Shown here piece by piece: positions 37,510 through 45,827 of a stretch of DNA of 64,000 nucleotides. The position numbers were made by a program, and so were the translations under genes. The stretch is from positions 2,790,001-2,854,000 of the forward strand of contig NC_014829.1 in the NCBI RefSeq assembly GCF_000177235.2, written 5' to 3'. Origin of the DNA: Evansella cellulosilytica DSM 2522. Lineage in GTDB: Bacteria > Bacillota > Bacilli > Bacillales > Salisediminibacteriaceae. Position 1 is the first letter of the stretch, and each line of letters begins with the position of its first letter. The notes beneath the pieces are model-generated. The model was not told the origin of the DNA, searched no databases, and worked only from the letters and a program-made list of their open reading frames with translations.

Positions 37510-37670
37510 AGGCTATGTTAAACTTTGTTGTTGATTTTCGCTTCAGGACGCTCGCTTGCCTAGGGCATTGCTTCAGCTTCCTCGGGCAACCCACCCTGCA
37601 GGATCTTCAGCTAATGCTTTTCCCACAGGCGTCTCGGTCCTTTCGTGAAAATCAACATTAGCCTTTAACA
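37510..37670. repeat. Dispersed MITE-like repeat, copy A
   Basis: A non-coding element of about 160 bp whose ends form an imperfect inverted repeat: left GTTGATTTTCGCTTCAGGAC, right complement GTTGATTTTCACGAAAGGAC. A diverged copy lies at 50347-50545. Similar elements are common in Bacillaceae intergenic DNA. No frame or transposase is present. Confidence 0.7.
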
Positions 37671-37775
37671 GATCCTTATAATAAAATCATCGTACCATAT
37701 GAAGAGAAAAAGAGAAAATAACGCTACGTAATAAAGCTTTGCAAATGTCAAAAAAATCTTTCTCTTTCTTTATAC

Positions 37776-37804
37776 GTATATTCTCTGTCTCATCGTCCAT
37801 ACTA
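37776..37804 (+). promoter_or_regulatory. Sigma-F/sigma-G-type promoter of the csfG-like RNA
   Basis: GTATA (37776-37780), a 17-base spacer and CATACTA (37798-37804) match the forespore promoter pattern; CATACTA is the sigma-G -10 consensus. Confidence 0.75.
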
Positions 37805-37810
37805 AGAATA

Positions 37811-37972
37811 GCAACAGTGATGTTGCTGACAACCGCGGAGAAGGCTTACGTTTCCCCATAAGTTCTTCCTCCGGTTTCTCCTCTCCCATAGCCTTAACTT
37901 CATACTAGGTGATATACTCACTTTTTATTGAAGTTATGAGGCAGCCCGCAGAGTAATCTGCGGGTTTTTTTT
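37811..37972 (+). ncRNA. csfG: CsfG-like forespore small RNA
   Basis: This non-coding plus-strand transcript of about 160 nt has a forespore promoter at one end and a strong terminator at the other. It starts with the hairpin GCAACA-GTGA-TGTTGC (37811-37826), followed by two pyrimidine-rich loop regions (CGTTTCCCC and TTTCTCCTCTCCC) flanked by complementary arms. In B. subtilis csfG lies between ylbG and ylbH, is transcribed by sigma-F and sigma-G, and has exposed pyrimidine-rich loops. The location here is the same, apart from an inserted MFS gene. Assignment rests on synteny, promoter and structure. Confidence 0.75.
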
Positions 37973-37973
37973 T
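37945..37973 (+). terminator. Terminator of the csfG-like RNA
   Basis: CCCGCAGA (37945-37952) pairs with TCTGCGGG (37957-37964), followed by nine T on the plus strand. Confidence 0.9.
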
Positions 37974-37979
37974 ACTTCG

Positions 37980-39197
37980 TTAACTATTAACATTTTCGCT
38001 CATCTTCCTCTTCATTACTGGTACTACTTTTATTTTTACTATCATAACGTTCAATAATAATAATATAGCAGATGCTATAAATAAGCTCCTAATTCCTGCA
38101 AAGGAAGCTAACCAGCCTCCTAATATAGGACCAAGCATCGTTCCTAAATACATAAAAGAATTAGAGAAGCCAAAAGTTCTACTTTCCATACCTTCAGGGG
38201 CTAAATGTCGAATAAGCGAATTAATGGACGGAAGTAAACCTCCTAAACAAAGCCCTAATAAAAAACGAAATGCAATCAATTGCCAATAGCTTTGAACAAA
38301 AGCTTGAGGAAGTGTAATAACAGCTGCAAAAATGAGGGCACCTAATAAAACATAATGTGCACCTTTTTTGTCACTTACCCTCCCAAGTAATGGACTTGCC
38401 GACATATTAGCTAACCCCATTACCGACATTGCCAACCCAGCATAAAAGGCTAAATTTTGTGCTTGTGTGAGCTCCTGAACATAAAGAGAAAGTAATGGAT
38501 TTATACCGATTAGGGCACATTGAACGACAAAGAATACAAGAAATAATGCCATTAAAGGCGAAGTTGATGCGATTTTTTTAAAATCTTGCATCGTGTTCGT
38601 TTTTACACGTGTTTCTTTTTTCTCAAAATTCTCTTTAACAAAAAATAGCACAACAAATGCTGCTACCAGTATTGTGATACCAGTTATATAAAAGATCATT
38701 CTAAAGCCCATAAAATCGGCCATTACACCGCCAAATAACGGACCACAAATCCCTCCAGCTACAGCACCAGCTTGTAATAACCCTAATGCATAACCGACCT
38801 GTCTTTTAGGTGTGCTCATAGAGATCAAAGCAACAGCTGCAGGAATAAATCCTGAGATCATACCATTTAATAGCCTTAGTAGTAATAATGACCACGGCCC
38901 TGTTGCAAAACCAGTTAAGGTAATAACAATTGCCATTCCAAATCCTGATCTTAAAAGCATCATTTTTCTTCCATGCTTATCCGCTAACTTTCCCCATAAA
39001 GGTGAAAAAAGAAAAGCGGTTAAGAAATTAGCTCCAAATATAATGCCGGACCATCTACTAACAGATTGCGAATCTGTCACGCCAAGTTCTTGTAAATAGA
39101 GGGGTAAAAAGGGGATAATCATTGTCATTGCCGCCATAACAAAAAATTGACATACCATTAATATATATAAATTTCGTTTCCAACTTGTTTTTTCCAT
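37980..39197 (-). CDS. MdtG-like MFS multidrug efflux transporter
   Basis: This 405-residue protein has twelve membrane segments and belongs to the major facilitator superfamily, DHA1 group. It resembles E. coli MdtG along its length (WKRNLYILMVCQFFVMAAM, RWSGIIFGANFLTAFLFSPL, GKLADKHGRKMMLLRS as the A-like loop motif). The substrate is not predictable. AAAGGATG before the ATG at 39197 sets the start. It is inserted between ylbG and csfG, is not part of the B. subtilis ylb set, and has its own promoter-like region, so it is probably an accessory gain. Confidence 0.85.
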   Translation of the reverse strand: MEKTSWKRNLYILMVCQFFVMAAMTMIIPFLPLYLQELGVTDSQSVSRWSGIIFGANFLTAFLFSPLWGKLADKHGRKMMLLRSGFGMAIVITLTGFATGPWSLLLLRLLNGMISGFIPAAVALISMSTPKRQVGYALGLLQAGAVAGGICGPLFGGVMADFMGFRMIFYITGITILVAAFVVLFFVKENFEKKETRVKTNTMQDFKKIASTSPLMALFLVFFVVQCALIGINPLLSLYVQELTQAQNLAFYAGLAMSVMGLANMSASPLLGRVSDKKGAHYVLLGALIFAAVITLPQAFVQSYWQLIAFRFLLGLCLGGLLPSINSLIRHLAPEGMESRTFGFSNSFMYLGTMLGPILGGWLASFAGIRSLFIASAILLLLNVMIVKIKVVPVMKRKMSENVNS

Positions 39198-39225
39198 ACG
39201 TTCACATCCTTTAGAGTCACCATCC

Positions 39226-39248
39226 ATTATATATTTCGTAAACCGAAA
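39226..39248 (-). promoter_or_regulatory. -10 box and inverted repeat upstream of the MFS gene
   Basis: On the minus strand a TATAAT (39226-39231) is preceded by TTTCG-N5-CGAAA (39234-39248), a palindrome located where a repressor would block RNA polymerase. No adjacent regulator gene exists. No good -35 box is visible. Confidence 0.4.
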
Positions 39249-39303
39249 TTTCCAGTGTTTCATTGGATATTATTAGAAGGATTGGGAGTCACTCTATTGC
39301 AAT

Positions 39304-39332
39304 AAAAAAGCTTCCAACTTTAGTTGGAAGCT
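39304..39332 (-). terminator. Terminator after ylbG
   Basis: AGCTTCCAACT (39309-39319) pairs with AGTTGGAAGCT (39322-39332), with a T run on the minus strand. Confidence 0.88.
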
Positions 39333-39368
39333 GAGGTTACAAGTGAAGTAGAAAACGCAAAAATGACA

Positions 39369-39644
39369 TTATATTCCCATTTTATAATCAAATTCTTTTT
39401 CTTTTTCAGGAACTGCACTTTGATATTCTGTCTTAATCCACGGTCTCATAGACATGGAAACATCTTTAACGAAAGAAAACGAACGAAGTCTTTCCATTGT
39501 TGCTTGCACGTCAGCTTCGTCACAGTACATAACTACATACTTCATTTTCCTAGATACATAATGAATATTACCAAATCTCCGGAGTTGCTTCACTTGCTTA
39601 AGAGATTGGATCCAGACAGCTAGTCCAACTCGATTTCCTACCAT
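39369..39644 (-). CDS. ylbG: YlbG family protein (UPF0298)
   Basis: This 91-residue protein matches YlbG (GLAVWIQSLKQVKQLRRFGN, IHYVSRKMKYVVMYCDEADV, RPWIKTEYQ). The family is small, cytoplasmic and of unknown function. AAGGAG seven bases before the ATG at 39644 sets the start. It lies between ylbF and the csfG region as in B. subtilis. Confidence 0.87.
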   Translation of the reverse strand: MVGNRVGLAVWIQSLKQVKQLRRFGNIHYVSRKMKYVVMYCDEADVQATMERLRSFSFVKDVSMSMRPWIKTEYQSAVPEKEKEFDYKMGI

Positions 39645-39712
39645 ATTGTTACTCCTTTTTTCCGCCAATTTTCCATTAGTCTAGCATGATGCATGTATTT
39701 TTGCAAGATTCA

Positions 39713-40168
39713 CTACTTCTTTTTTGTACTACAACCGCATCCGCCACCACTTCCGCATCCACCAGTACCACATCCACCTTGATCAAAGAAAGGATTTCCG
39801 GTTGGTACTTTTATATGCGTTGAAACAGCATTAGCAACTATTTGGCTTATTTCGACGAGAAGTTGATTTAGTTCTTCCTCTGCTTTTTTAAATTCTGAAA
39901 CGAAAAGGTTTGTATCTACTTTCCTTTTCCACTCACGTACCTCTTTCGTTACTTTATCAAAATCAGGATGATATTTCCCAAAGCGTTGCACTTCCTCATA
40001 CTTTTCTTTCAGTGCTTGGAAATGTGTTATCATTCTTTGAGCATCTCGGTTTTTCTCAAGTGCCCTTTTTGTTTCTATATAATGAAGAAATACTTCAGAT
40101 GATGTAATAAAATCACTAAAATCGTAAACTTCTTGGAGTATGTCAACATTAGTCATCGTTGAATACAT
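39713..40168 (-). CDS. ylbF: RicF (YlbF), subunit of the Ric (Y-) complex
   Basis: This 151-residue helical protein of the YlbF/YmcA family has YSTMTNVDILQEVYDFSDFI, MITHFQALKEKYEEVQRFGK and a cysteine- and glycine-rich tail (GGCGTGGCGSGGGCGC) that can hold Fe-S clusters. With RicA (YmcA) and RicT (YaaT) it supports RNase Y-dependent mRNA maturation, sporulation, competence and biofilm formation in B. subtilis. GGAGGTG precedes the ATG. Confidence 0.92.
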   Translation of the reverse strand: MYSTMTNVDILQEVYDFSDFITSSEVFLHYIETKRALEKNRDAQRMITHFQALKEKYEEVQRFGKYHPDFDKVTKEVREWKRKVDTNLFVSEFKKAEEELNQLLVEISQIVANAVSTHIKVPTGNPFFDQGGCGTGGCGSGGGCGCSTKKK

Positions 40169-40203
40169 ACTTTCACCTCCGTTTCCCCATTATAACAGTG
40201 TTT

Positions 40204-41730
40204 TTATTTTTTTACTATATTTGTAGTACTATCTTGATTATGTGGGTGAACGATAGCTAATCGGTGAATTTGCTGTATTGACATTTCATACCCTTTATAC
40301 GTTAAAATATTAGCATTATTCGCCTGGAAATTTAACGTCTTCACCTCCACGATAAACTTCTCTTTATTTGATGTTTCAATAAGTATTGGCAATTTTAACG
40401 CTTGGCTTTGTCTTATAAGTCTAGCCATCATATTCTCCTTATAAGACATTAACTGAAAAGAAACAGCTGAAAGTCGATCAACTTCCTGCCATTCATCTGG
40501 CTCAATGTCTACTTTCCTGAAGACCTTATTGTCAGAATTATCTTTTTCTTCTGTTAGCCTTTCTTTAAACGTTAAGGAAGATTTTTTTAAAAGTCTTTCC
40601 CATTTTTCACTTATACTTTCTAAAATAAACAATCCTTCCTCATGCTCAACCACACAGTGAGCACCAAACTCATTAACAACTTCCTTTTTTAACTGATGTA
40701 ATAATGCTTTTGTGCTTATTTCATAAAAGATGTACACATCTCTTTTTACTATTGGATGCGCCATCTCCCAGTATTGCTTCATTGATTGTTTTTCACTAGT
40801 TGACTCCAACTTTAAGCTATCTAGACAATCATCCCATAAGGAATAAGGTACTCTATGCTTTTTCGCTTGTTGAACAGAATCATTTGAAAAAGATACATGC
40901 AGCATTTGCCCAATGGACTTTATTTGGGCAAATAATGTAATACTCCACAATAAGCTAATCGGGGCATCACTAGGAATTAAAAACTCACTTTCATTAAGTC
41001 TCACAATACCATCGTAGTCTTTACGTTTTTCCATTAAACTATCAATACAACTACTGGGTTTTCCATTAATAAAGAAAGGATATTCGACAATGTCGTTTTG
41101 ATCATCCATTGTATTGATAGCATCATAGAAAGAAAAGGAATGACCATATAACATCTCTTTAAAAAGCAAAATTGCATCTTTATCGTCACGATTAAATAAG
41201 TGTGACAAATAGTGTATTGTTATCGATTCAAAAAAGTCATCTGGATTTAAACGTACCCACTCGGATAGCACCGCTAAGTCATGTTTTTTCAGAAAATGAA
41301 CTACAGTATGGAGATGATACGGATCGTTCCCTTCTCGATTGTCTCCGTTTTGGTGAATGACTTCATTAAAATGTTTCAATAAATGTACTAAGAACACACG
41401 CATATCGAAGCTGTAAGTATTACCAGTAATTTTTTTATATCGTTTTGTCGTGAAGTATTCATCCATTTCTCTAGGGATCGTATAAAATAATTCATTTCCA
41501 ATTTCTATTTGAAATAGCAGTTTTTTTTCATAAAGCTTATTCATATAAAAGTAATAATAAAATGGGCCGAAACTCTCTGTTCCATGTTTATCTATCACAT
41601 TTTTTCTTTTATCCATTTCTAGCATGAACCAAGATAACAATTCCCCCTCTTCTTTTGTTAGATTATTCCAAGTATCCGGATTTTTCTCTTCATTAAATGC
41701 TACCCTATCTTCTATATACTTTCCGAACAT
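40204..41730 (-). CDS. Helicase-associated protein, partner of the XPB-type helicase
   Basis: This 508-residue protein overlaps the helicase gene by 19 bases. I do not recognise it by name. It resembles the helicase-associated proteins encoded beside bacterial XPB helicases (for example in mycobacteria): a mostly helical N-terminal region and a region near 340-400 (DVYIFYEISTKALLHQLKKE, HCVVEHEEGLFILES). It ends in a compact beta-rich module (MARLIRQSQALKLPILIETS, then FIVEVKTLNF and YKGYEMSIQQIHRLAIVHP) that recalls a WYL-type fold. No nuclease motif is evident. Confidence 0.6.
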   Translation of the reverse strand: MFGKYIEDRVAFNEEKNPDTWNNLTKEEGELLSWFMLEMDKRKNVIDKHGTESFGPFYYYFYMNKLYEKKLLFQIEIGNELFYTIPREMDEYFTTKRYKKITGNTYSFDMRVFLVHLLKHFNEVIHQNGDNREGNDPYHLHTVVHFLKKHDLAVLSEWVRLNPDDFFESITIHYLSHLFNRDDKDAILLFKEMLYGHSFSFYDAINTMDDQNDIVEYPFFINGKPSSCIDSLMEKRKDYDGIVRLNESEFLIPSDAPISLLWSITLFAQIKSIGQMLHVSFSNDSVQQAKKHRVPYSLWDDCLDSLKLESTSEKQSMKQYWEMAHPIVKRDVYIFYEISTKALLHQLKKEVVNEFGAHCVVEHEEGLFILESISEKWERLLKKSSLTFKERLTEEKDNSDNKVFRKVDIEPDEWQEVDRLSAVSFQLMSYKENMMARLIRQSQALKLPILIETSNKEKFIVEVKTLNFQANNANILTYKGYEMSIQQIHRLAIVHPHNQDSTTNIVKK

Positions 41731-43373
41731 ATTGACCACTCTTCCCATTTGTATGAATATCCTTGCTCGTGCATGAATAACTGCCGGTTGCTTGCTACTT
41801 CTTCTTCCTGAGTCATCGGAGTAATGAGTGTATAAAAATAGACAGGTTCCCCACTCTTTTTAGGACGTAATAGCCTTCCTATGCGCTGTGCTTCCTCTTG
41901 ACGTGACCCATAAGTACCTGAAATTTGGATAGCTACTTGTGCATCTGGTAAATCAACAGCCATATTGGCTACTCGACTTAAAACGAGTGTCTGTATGTTT
42001 CCTTTTTTAAAATCATCATATATCTTTTGTCTTTCCGATTTTTTCGTTTCACCTGTAATAAGCGGTAGCTGTAGCTCTCGAGCAATACGATGCAGCTGAT
42101 CTAAATATTGTCCAATAATAATTATTGGCACATCATGGTGCTTTTCCACTATACGCTTTAACAATGATAGCTTTTGTTCATTTTCACTAGCAAAACGATA
42201 CCTTTCCCTCTTCGATAATGTGAAATATTTTTCCCATTGCTTCTCAGTAAATGGAATTTTATATTCCATACAAATAGGTTTGGCAATCCATCCATTTTCT
42301 TCTAAGGCCTTAATCCCTACCTCATATCTTTTTGGACCTATTAAGCTATATATATCACTTTCTTTCTTATCTTCACGAACAAAGGTAGCAGTAAGTCCTA
42401 ACCTTCTTTTCCCCTGCAGATTTGATGTAATTCTAAATAATGGTGCGGGTAATAAATGTACCTCATCATAAATAACTAATCCCCAAGATCGTTGATGAAA
42501 TAAAGAGAAATGAGGAAAATCACCTTTGCTTTTATTGTTAGAGTGATGATACGTTAACATTTGATATGTTGTTATAGTTACTTCCTTCACTTCTTTCTTC
42601 TCACTCGTATAAAGTCCTATTTGTGATTTCTGTAATGAAGTTTTATCTAATAGTTCGTTATACCACTGTTGTAAGGAAGTATCGTTTGGAACTAATATTA
42701 ATGTATCTTCTTTAATTTTATCCATGACCCCAAGTCCAACGATTGTTTTCCCTGATCCACATGGCAAAATAATAAAACCATTACCTTCTACTCCACCATT
42801 TGCATTAATAAAGGAATCGACTGCCTCTTTTTGGTAAGGTCTTAGCTTTACATGTGATTCAATTGAGAAAGCTAATGATCTTCCGCTTTCTACACCAAGT
42901 TTATCTGTCACAGGGTATCCTTTATCGATCATTTCCTGTTTAATCAAACCACGGTCTTTCATCGAAATAGGTAATGCTTCTTTTCCTTGCAAATGAATGA
43001 CGTTATGTACTTTATTTCTATTTAAAATTTTCTTTAATAAGTTTTTTTCCTCACTAACGAGACAAGGTCCATCAGACTCTGTTGGCAGCAAATAAAGCTT
43101 ACCATTTCGCTTTTCCCACTCAAGTAATTGCTCCTCTACTTCCTTCGGTAATTCTTTCCCTGAAAAACTAACTAAAAAATGTAATATTTCCTTTAAAGTT
43201 ATACCTTCCTCTAACGCATACCATATAGAAAAAGCGTTTAATTTGTATATATGAATAGTAGCCGGCGTTTGTATCAGTTGTGCAAACTTACTTAAAAAAG
43301 GTTGAACGATTTTTGCTTCTGGATGATCCGTTTGAAAAAAAATAGTGCCATCATTTTGGATCGTCAACGGCAT
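41712..43373 (-). CDS. XPB/Rad25-type DNA repair helicase (SF2)
   Basis: This 553-residue superfamily 2 helicase has an N-terminal domain of about 170 residues, then LRPYQKEAVDSF (Q-like motif), Walker A LPCGSGKT (203-210), motif II DEVH (303-306), motif III GLTATFVRED (with the RED triplet diagnostic of XPB at about 333-335) and motif VI QRIGRLLRPK. XPB helicases open DNA in eukaryotic TFIIH, and archaeal and bacterial forms act in repair with a partner. B. subtilis lacks it at this locus, so it is an accessory insertion between ylbF and ylbE. GGGAGG precedes the ATG. Confidence 0.88.
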   Translation of the reverse strand: MPLTIQNDGTIFFQTDHPEAKIVQPFLSKFAQLIQTPATIHIYKLNAFSIWYALEEGITLKEILHFLVSFSGKELPKEVEEQLLEWEKRNGKLYLLPTESDGPCLVSEEKNLLKKILNRNKVHNVIHLQGKEALPISMKDRGLIKQEMIDKGYPVTDKLGVESGRSLAFSIESHVKLRPYQKEAVDSFINANGGVEGNGFIILPCGSGKTIVGLGVMDKIKEDTLILVPNDTSLQQWYNELLDKTSLQKSQIGLYTSEKKEVKEVTITTYQMLTYHHSNNKSKGDFPHFSLFHQRSWGLVIYDEVHLLPAPLFRITSNLQGKRRLGLTATFVREDKKESDIYSLIGPKRYEVGIKALEENGWIAKPICMEYKIPFTEKQWEKYFTLSKRERYRFASENEQKLSLLKRIVEKHHDVPIIIIGQYLDQLHRIARELQLPLITGETKKSERQKIYDDFKKGNIQTLVLSRVANMAVDLPDAQVAIQISGTYGSRQEEAQRIGRLLRPKKSGEPVYFYTLITPMTQEEEVASNRQLFMHEQGYSYKWEEWSICSESI

Positions 43374-43443
43374 GTTAGTTCCTCCCTTCCTCTTTTATCC
43401 ATTAATGTCTACTTTTACTCCAATAGATATACATCCAACTATA

Positions 43444-43482
43444 ATAGAAAAAAGTGTTTCAATAACCACTCATTGAAACACC
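43444..43482 (-). terminator. Terminator after ylbE
   Basis: GTGTTTCAAT (43454-43463) pairs with ATTGAAACAC (43472-43481), with a T run on the minus strand. Confidence 0.85.
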
Positions 43483-43483
43483 T

Positions 43484-43723
43484 TTAGCTTTTTGTATTAA
43501 AATTTTTCATCATTTCAAGCATCATCATTGCCATATTCATGTTACTTTGTAATTTATCCATCCGTTGTGGGAATGTTTTTCCATAGAATACTTTTGCATC
43601 CTTCTCCATTTCATAAATTGCTCCAGGTTCTCGAGACAACTTTCGATACCAAGCTGGGTGATAACGTAAAAATTGATGAAGTTCTGGTTGCTGAAGAATG
43701 TATTCGTAAACTTCTGTTCGCAT
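43484..43723 (-). CDS. ylbE: YlbE-like family protein
   Basis: This 79-residue protein matches YlbE (LRYHPAWYRKLSREPGAI, QRMDKLQSNMNMAMMMLEMM). It is small, probably helical, methionine-rich at the C-terminus, and of unknown function. GGGAGGG six bases before the ATG supports the start. It directly follows ylbD. Confidence 0.85.
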   Translation of the reverse strand: MRTEVYEYILQQPELHQFLRYHPAWYRKLSREPGAIYEMEKDAKVFYGKTFPQRMDKLQSNMNMAMMMLEMMKNFNTKS

Positions 43724-43738
43724 TATTGACCCTCCCTT

Positions 43739-44215
43739 TTAGTCATCACGGAATGAAAAAGGAGCGTTTTGCTGTTGCCGATCTGTATTTGTTGATTCAC
43801 CAGAAGATTGCTGTTGAGTTGGCTTAAACTGTCCTAACAACTCCTGTACGGAAGCTAATACACCACTAAACTGCGTCAAATGATTTTGCAAGTCATTAAA
43901 GTTCATTTTTTTAAGCATTGCCAGTAAATCTTGCGTATTTATTGAATTTTTCTCCGACTTTTTCTTTTTATCACTCTTTGAATCTTCCTCATCTTCATTA
44001 TCTTCTTCTCCGTCTTCTTCCTCTTCTAATTCTTCTTCCTCTTCACCCACATCCTCCTTATATGTTTCCCATATATCATCGTCTTCTCCAAATAAAAGCC
44101 ATTCTTCAAACAAATCCTGAAGCGTCTTTTCTCCTTTTTTTACTTCTTTTAATACATATGGATTTTTTTTAACAAACACCTTAAATTTTTTCACATCTGG
44201 ATGTAGTTTTCCCAC
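43739..44215 (-). CDS. ylbD: YlbD-family spore coat-like protein with expanded acidic region
   Basis: This 158-residue protein has the YlbD N-terminus (GKLHPDVKKFKVFVKKNP, GEKTLQDLFEEWLLFGEDDD). A run of about 30 residues that is nearly all Glu and Asp follows (residues ~55-80), then a lysine-rich patch and a coiled-coil region (INTQDLLAMLKKMNFNDLQN). YlbD is annotated as a putative coat protein. The GTG start at 44215 has AGGAGGTG upstream. The gene is followed by ylbE. Confidence 0.83.
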   Translation of the reverse strand: MGKLHPDVKKFKVFVKKNPYVLKEVKKGEKTLQDLFEEWLLFGEDDDIWETYKEDVGEEEEELEEEEDGEEDNEDEEDSKSDKKKKSEKNSINTQDLLAMLKKMNFNDLQNHLTQFSGVLASVQELLGQFKPTQQQSSGESTNTDRQQQNAPFSFRDD

Positions 44216-44296
44216 GACTAAAACACCTCCTAGTCAGAAGACTAGATTATTCGTTACTACATCATACCGAAAATAGTTGTCAAAAGTTCGCCCATT

Positions 44297-45370
44297 TTAT
44301 CTTGGAGTCAAAAAATTTTGTGTATAGTAATCTCGGTATACTCCTACCCCTAAGTGAGTAAAATCTTCATGTAATAAATTGATACGATGTCCTTCGCTAT
44401 TTAACCACCCTTCTACTGCGCCTATTGCATCTACATAGTATGCAGCAATGTTTTCAGCAGCTAACTGGAAAAGCACATCTTCTCCTTCTAAACGATCCTT
44501 TAATTCTCCATAATTCGGGGAGGTATGTGAAAAATACCCTTCTTGATACATATCATAGCTATGTAAGTACGCTACATATGCAGTTGAATCATCCCATTCT
44601 AATGGTTGAAGTCCATGTCTTTCCCTTATTTTATTAGTCAGAGCTAAGACTTGTTTCGCTTGCCCTTCCTCAACCTTTTTCCATTCATCATCAGTTAGTT
44701 CTTTACTTTCTGGCATGTCACCTCGGAAAACAATATCATATGGTTGTTGTAGCAATAGAGTTTCCTGATCAACATACCTTATAGATGATAACTCGTTATG
44801 ATAAACATCAAAATAAAACTGGGCCCACACCTCATTATTTATAGCTGCCATTGGGCGCGATAGTAACTCTTCTTCATTTAATTCAAATTGAAATGATCGA
44901 TATTGCCCATGGAGAGATACTTTTTCATTAAAATCATAGTATTCTTGAACATATTCATATGATTCACCTAATTGAATAGGACCAATGTTAGCTGCTTCAT
45001 GATTTGTAAAGACAGTTACAATCGCATCCTCTCGCACACCAAATTGTATATATATTTCTTCCATGTCATACACCCACCATTCATAGTTATATGGCGTTAT
45101 ATCAACTCTATTCGGTTCTCCAAACTCACCTTTAAGCTTTAAAGCATTCTCACCAATCCAACTGTATATTTCATTAGCCTTTAGTTGATGTTGACCTTCA
45201 TTTAATTCTTCTTCAGCCGATGATGAATCCTCTTCCTTCACTTGTTCCTTAACCTCTGAAGATGTTTCGCTATTGTTCCCTTCTTCCATTGTTACTTCAC
45301 CATTTTCAACATATACAATCACACCGACGAGTATGATACACCCAATAAAAATTGTTATGATATATTTCAT
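44297..45370 (-). CDS. ylbC: CAP-domain (SCP-like) extracellular protein YlbC
   Basis: This 357-residue protein has an N-terminal membrane anchor or uncleaved signal (YIITIFIGCIILVGVIVYVE), a Ser/Glu-rich linker, a CAP-associated domain (about 75-205: YEWWVYDMEEIYIQFGV) and a C-terminal CAP domain (LTNKIRERHGLQPLEWDDST, MYQEGYFSHTSPN, AENIAAYYVDAIGAVEGWLN, SEGHRINLLHEDFTHLGVGV). The histidines and glutamates of the CAP cavity are kept. Function is unknown. It stands next to ylbD as in B. subtilis. Confidence 0.88.
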   Translation of the reverse strand: MKYIITIFIGCIILVGVIVYVENGEVTMEEGNNSETSSEVKEQVKEEDSSSAEEELNEGQHQLKANEIYSWIGENALKLKGEFGEPNRVDITPYNYEWWVYDMEEIYIQFGVREDAIVTVFTNHEAANIGPIQLGESYEYVQEYYDFNEKVSLHGQYRSFQFELNEEELLSRPMAAINNEVWAQFYFDVYHNELSSIRYVDQETLLLQQPYDIVFRGDMPESKELTDDEWKKVEEGQAKQVLALTNKIRERHGLQPLEWDDSTAYVAYLHSYDMYQEGYFSHTSPNYGELKDRLEGEDVLFQLAAENIAAYYVDAIGAVEGWLNSEGHRINLLHEDFTHLGVGVYRDYYTQNFLTPR

Positions 45371-45712
45371 TATGTTCTCCTCTCATCATAGGTTGCCTTA
45401 CTTATTTTCTATATGTGTTAAAGGCGTTCCTTCTTTCCTACAATCAATCTAAAAAATCGAAGAAATAAGCAATTTTTCAACATTTATTTAAAGTGTGTCG
45501 TGTGAAAAGCTAACTATCTGACCTTGATAATATAAAAATTGTCGTAAAGGTTATTTAGCTGCTTCCCTTCTGACATTTACCCATTTGAATTGCTGCTCAT
45601 GGTCAGATGGCGTCGTCCCCACCTGACTTAAAGCAATTGAAAATAGTAGTTAAAGTCTAATACCATTCCAAAACTACCTAAGCTAAATAACGAGCCTACA
45701 TCTCTTTAAACA

Positions 45713-45804
45713 GAGGGCACTGAAAAAGTGGGGTCTTTCAGGGCACTGAAAAAGTTGTTTTGTACTTTTTCAGTGCCCTCGTGTCTTTCACTTTTTCAGT
45801 GCTC
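45713..45804. repeat. Nested palindrome, GGGCACTGAAAAAGT family, copy 2
   Basis: Outer arms GGGCACTGAAAAAGTG and CACTTTTTCAGTGCTC enclose an inner perfect 15-bp pair GGGCACTGAAAAAGT (45741-45755) and its complement (45764-45778) around an eight-base loop. The first 40 bases match copy 1 at 30340. No gene is seen in 45371-45712. Confidence 0.8.
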
Positions 45805-45827
45805 TTCTTTAAACACTAAAAGAAATT

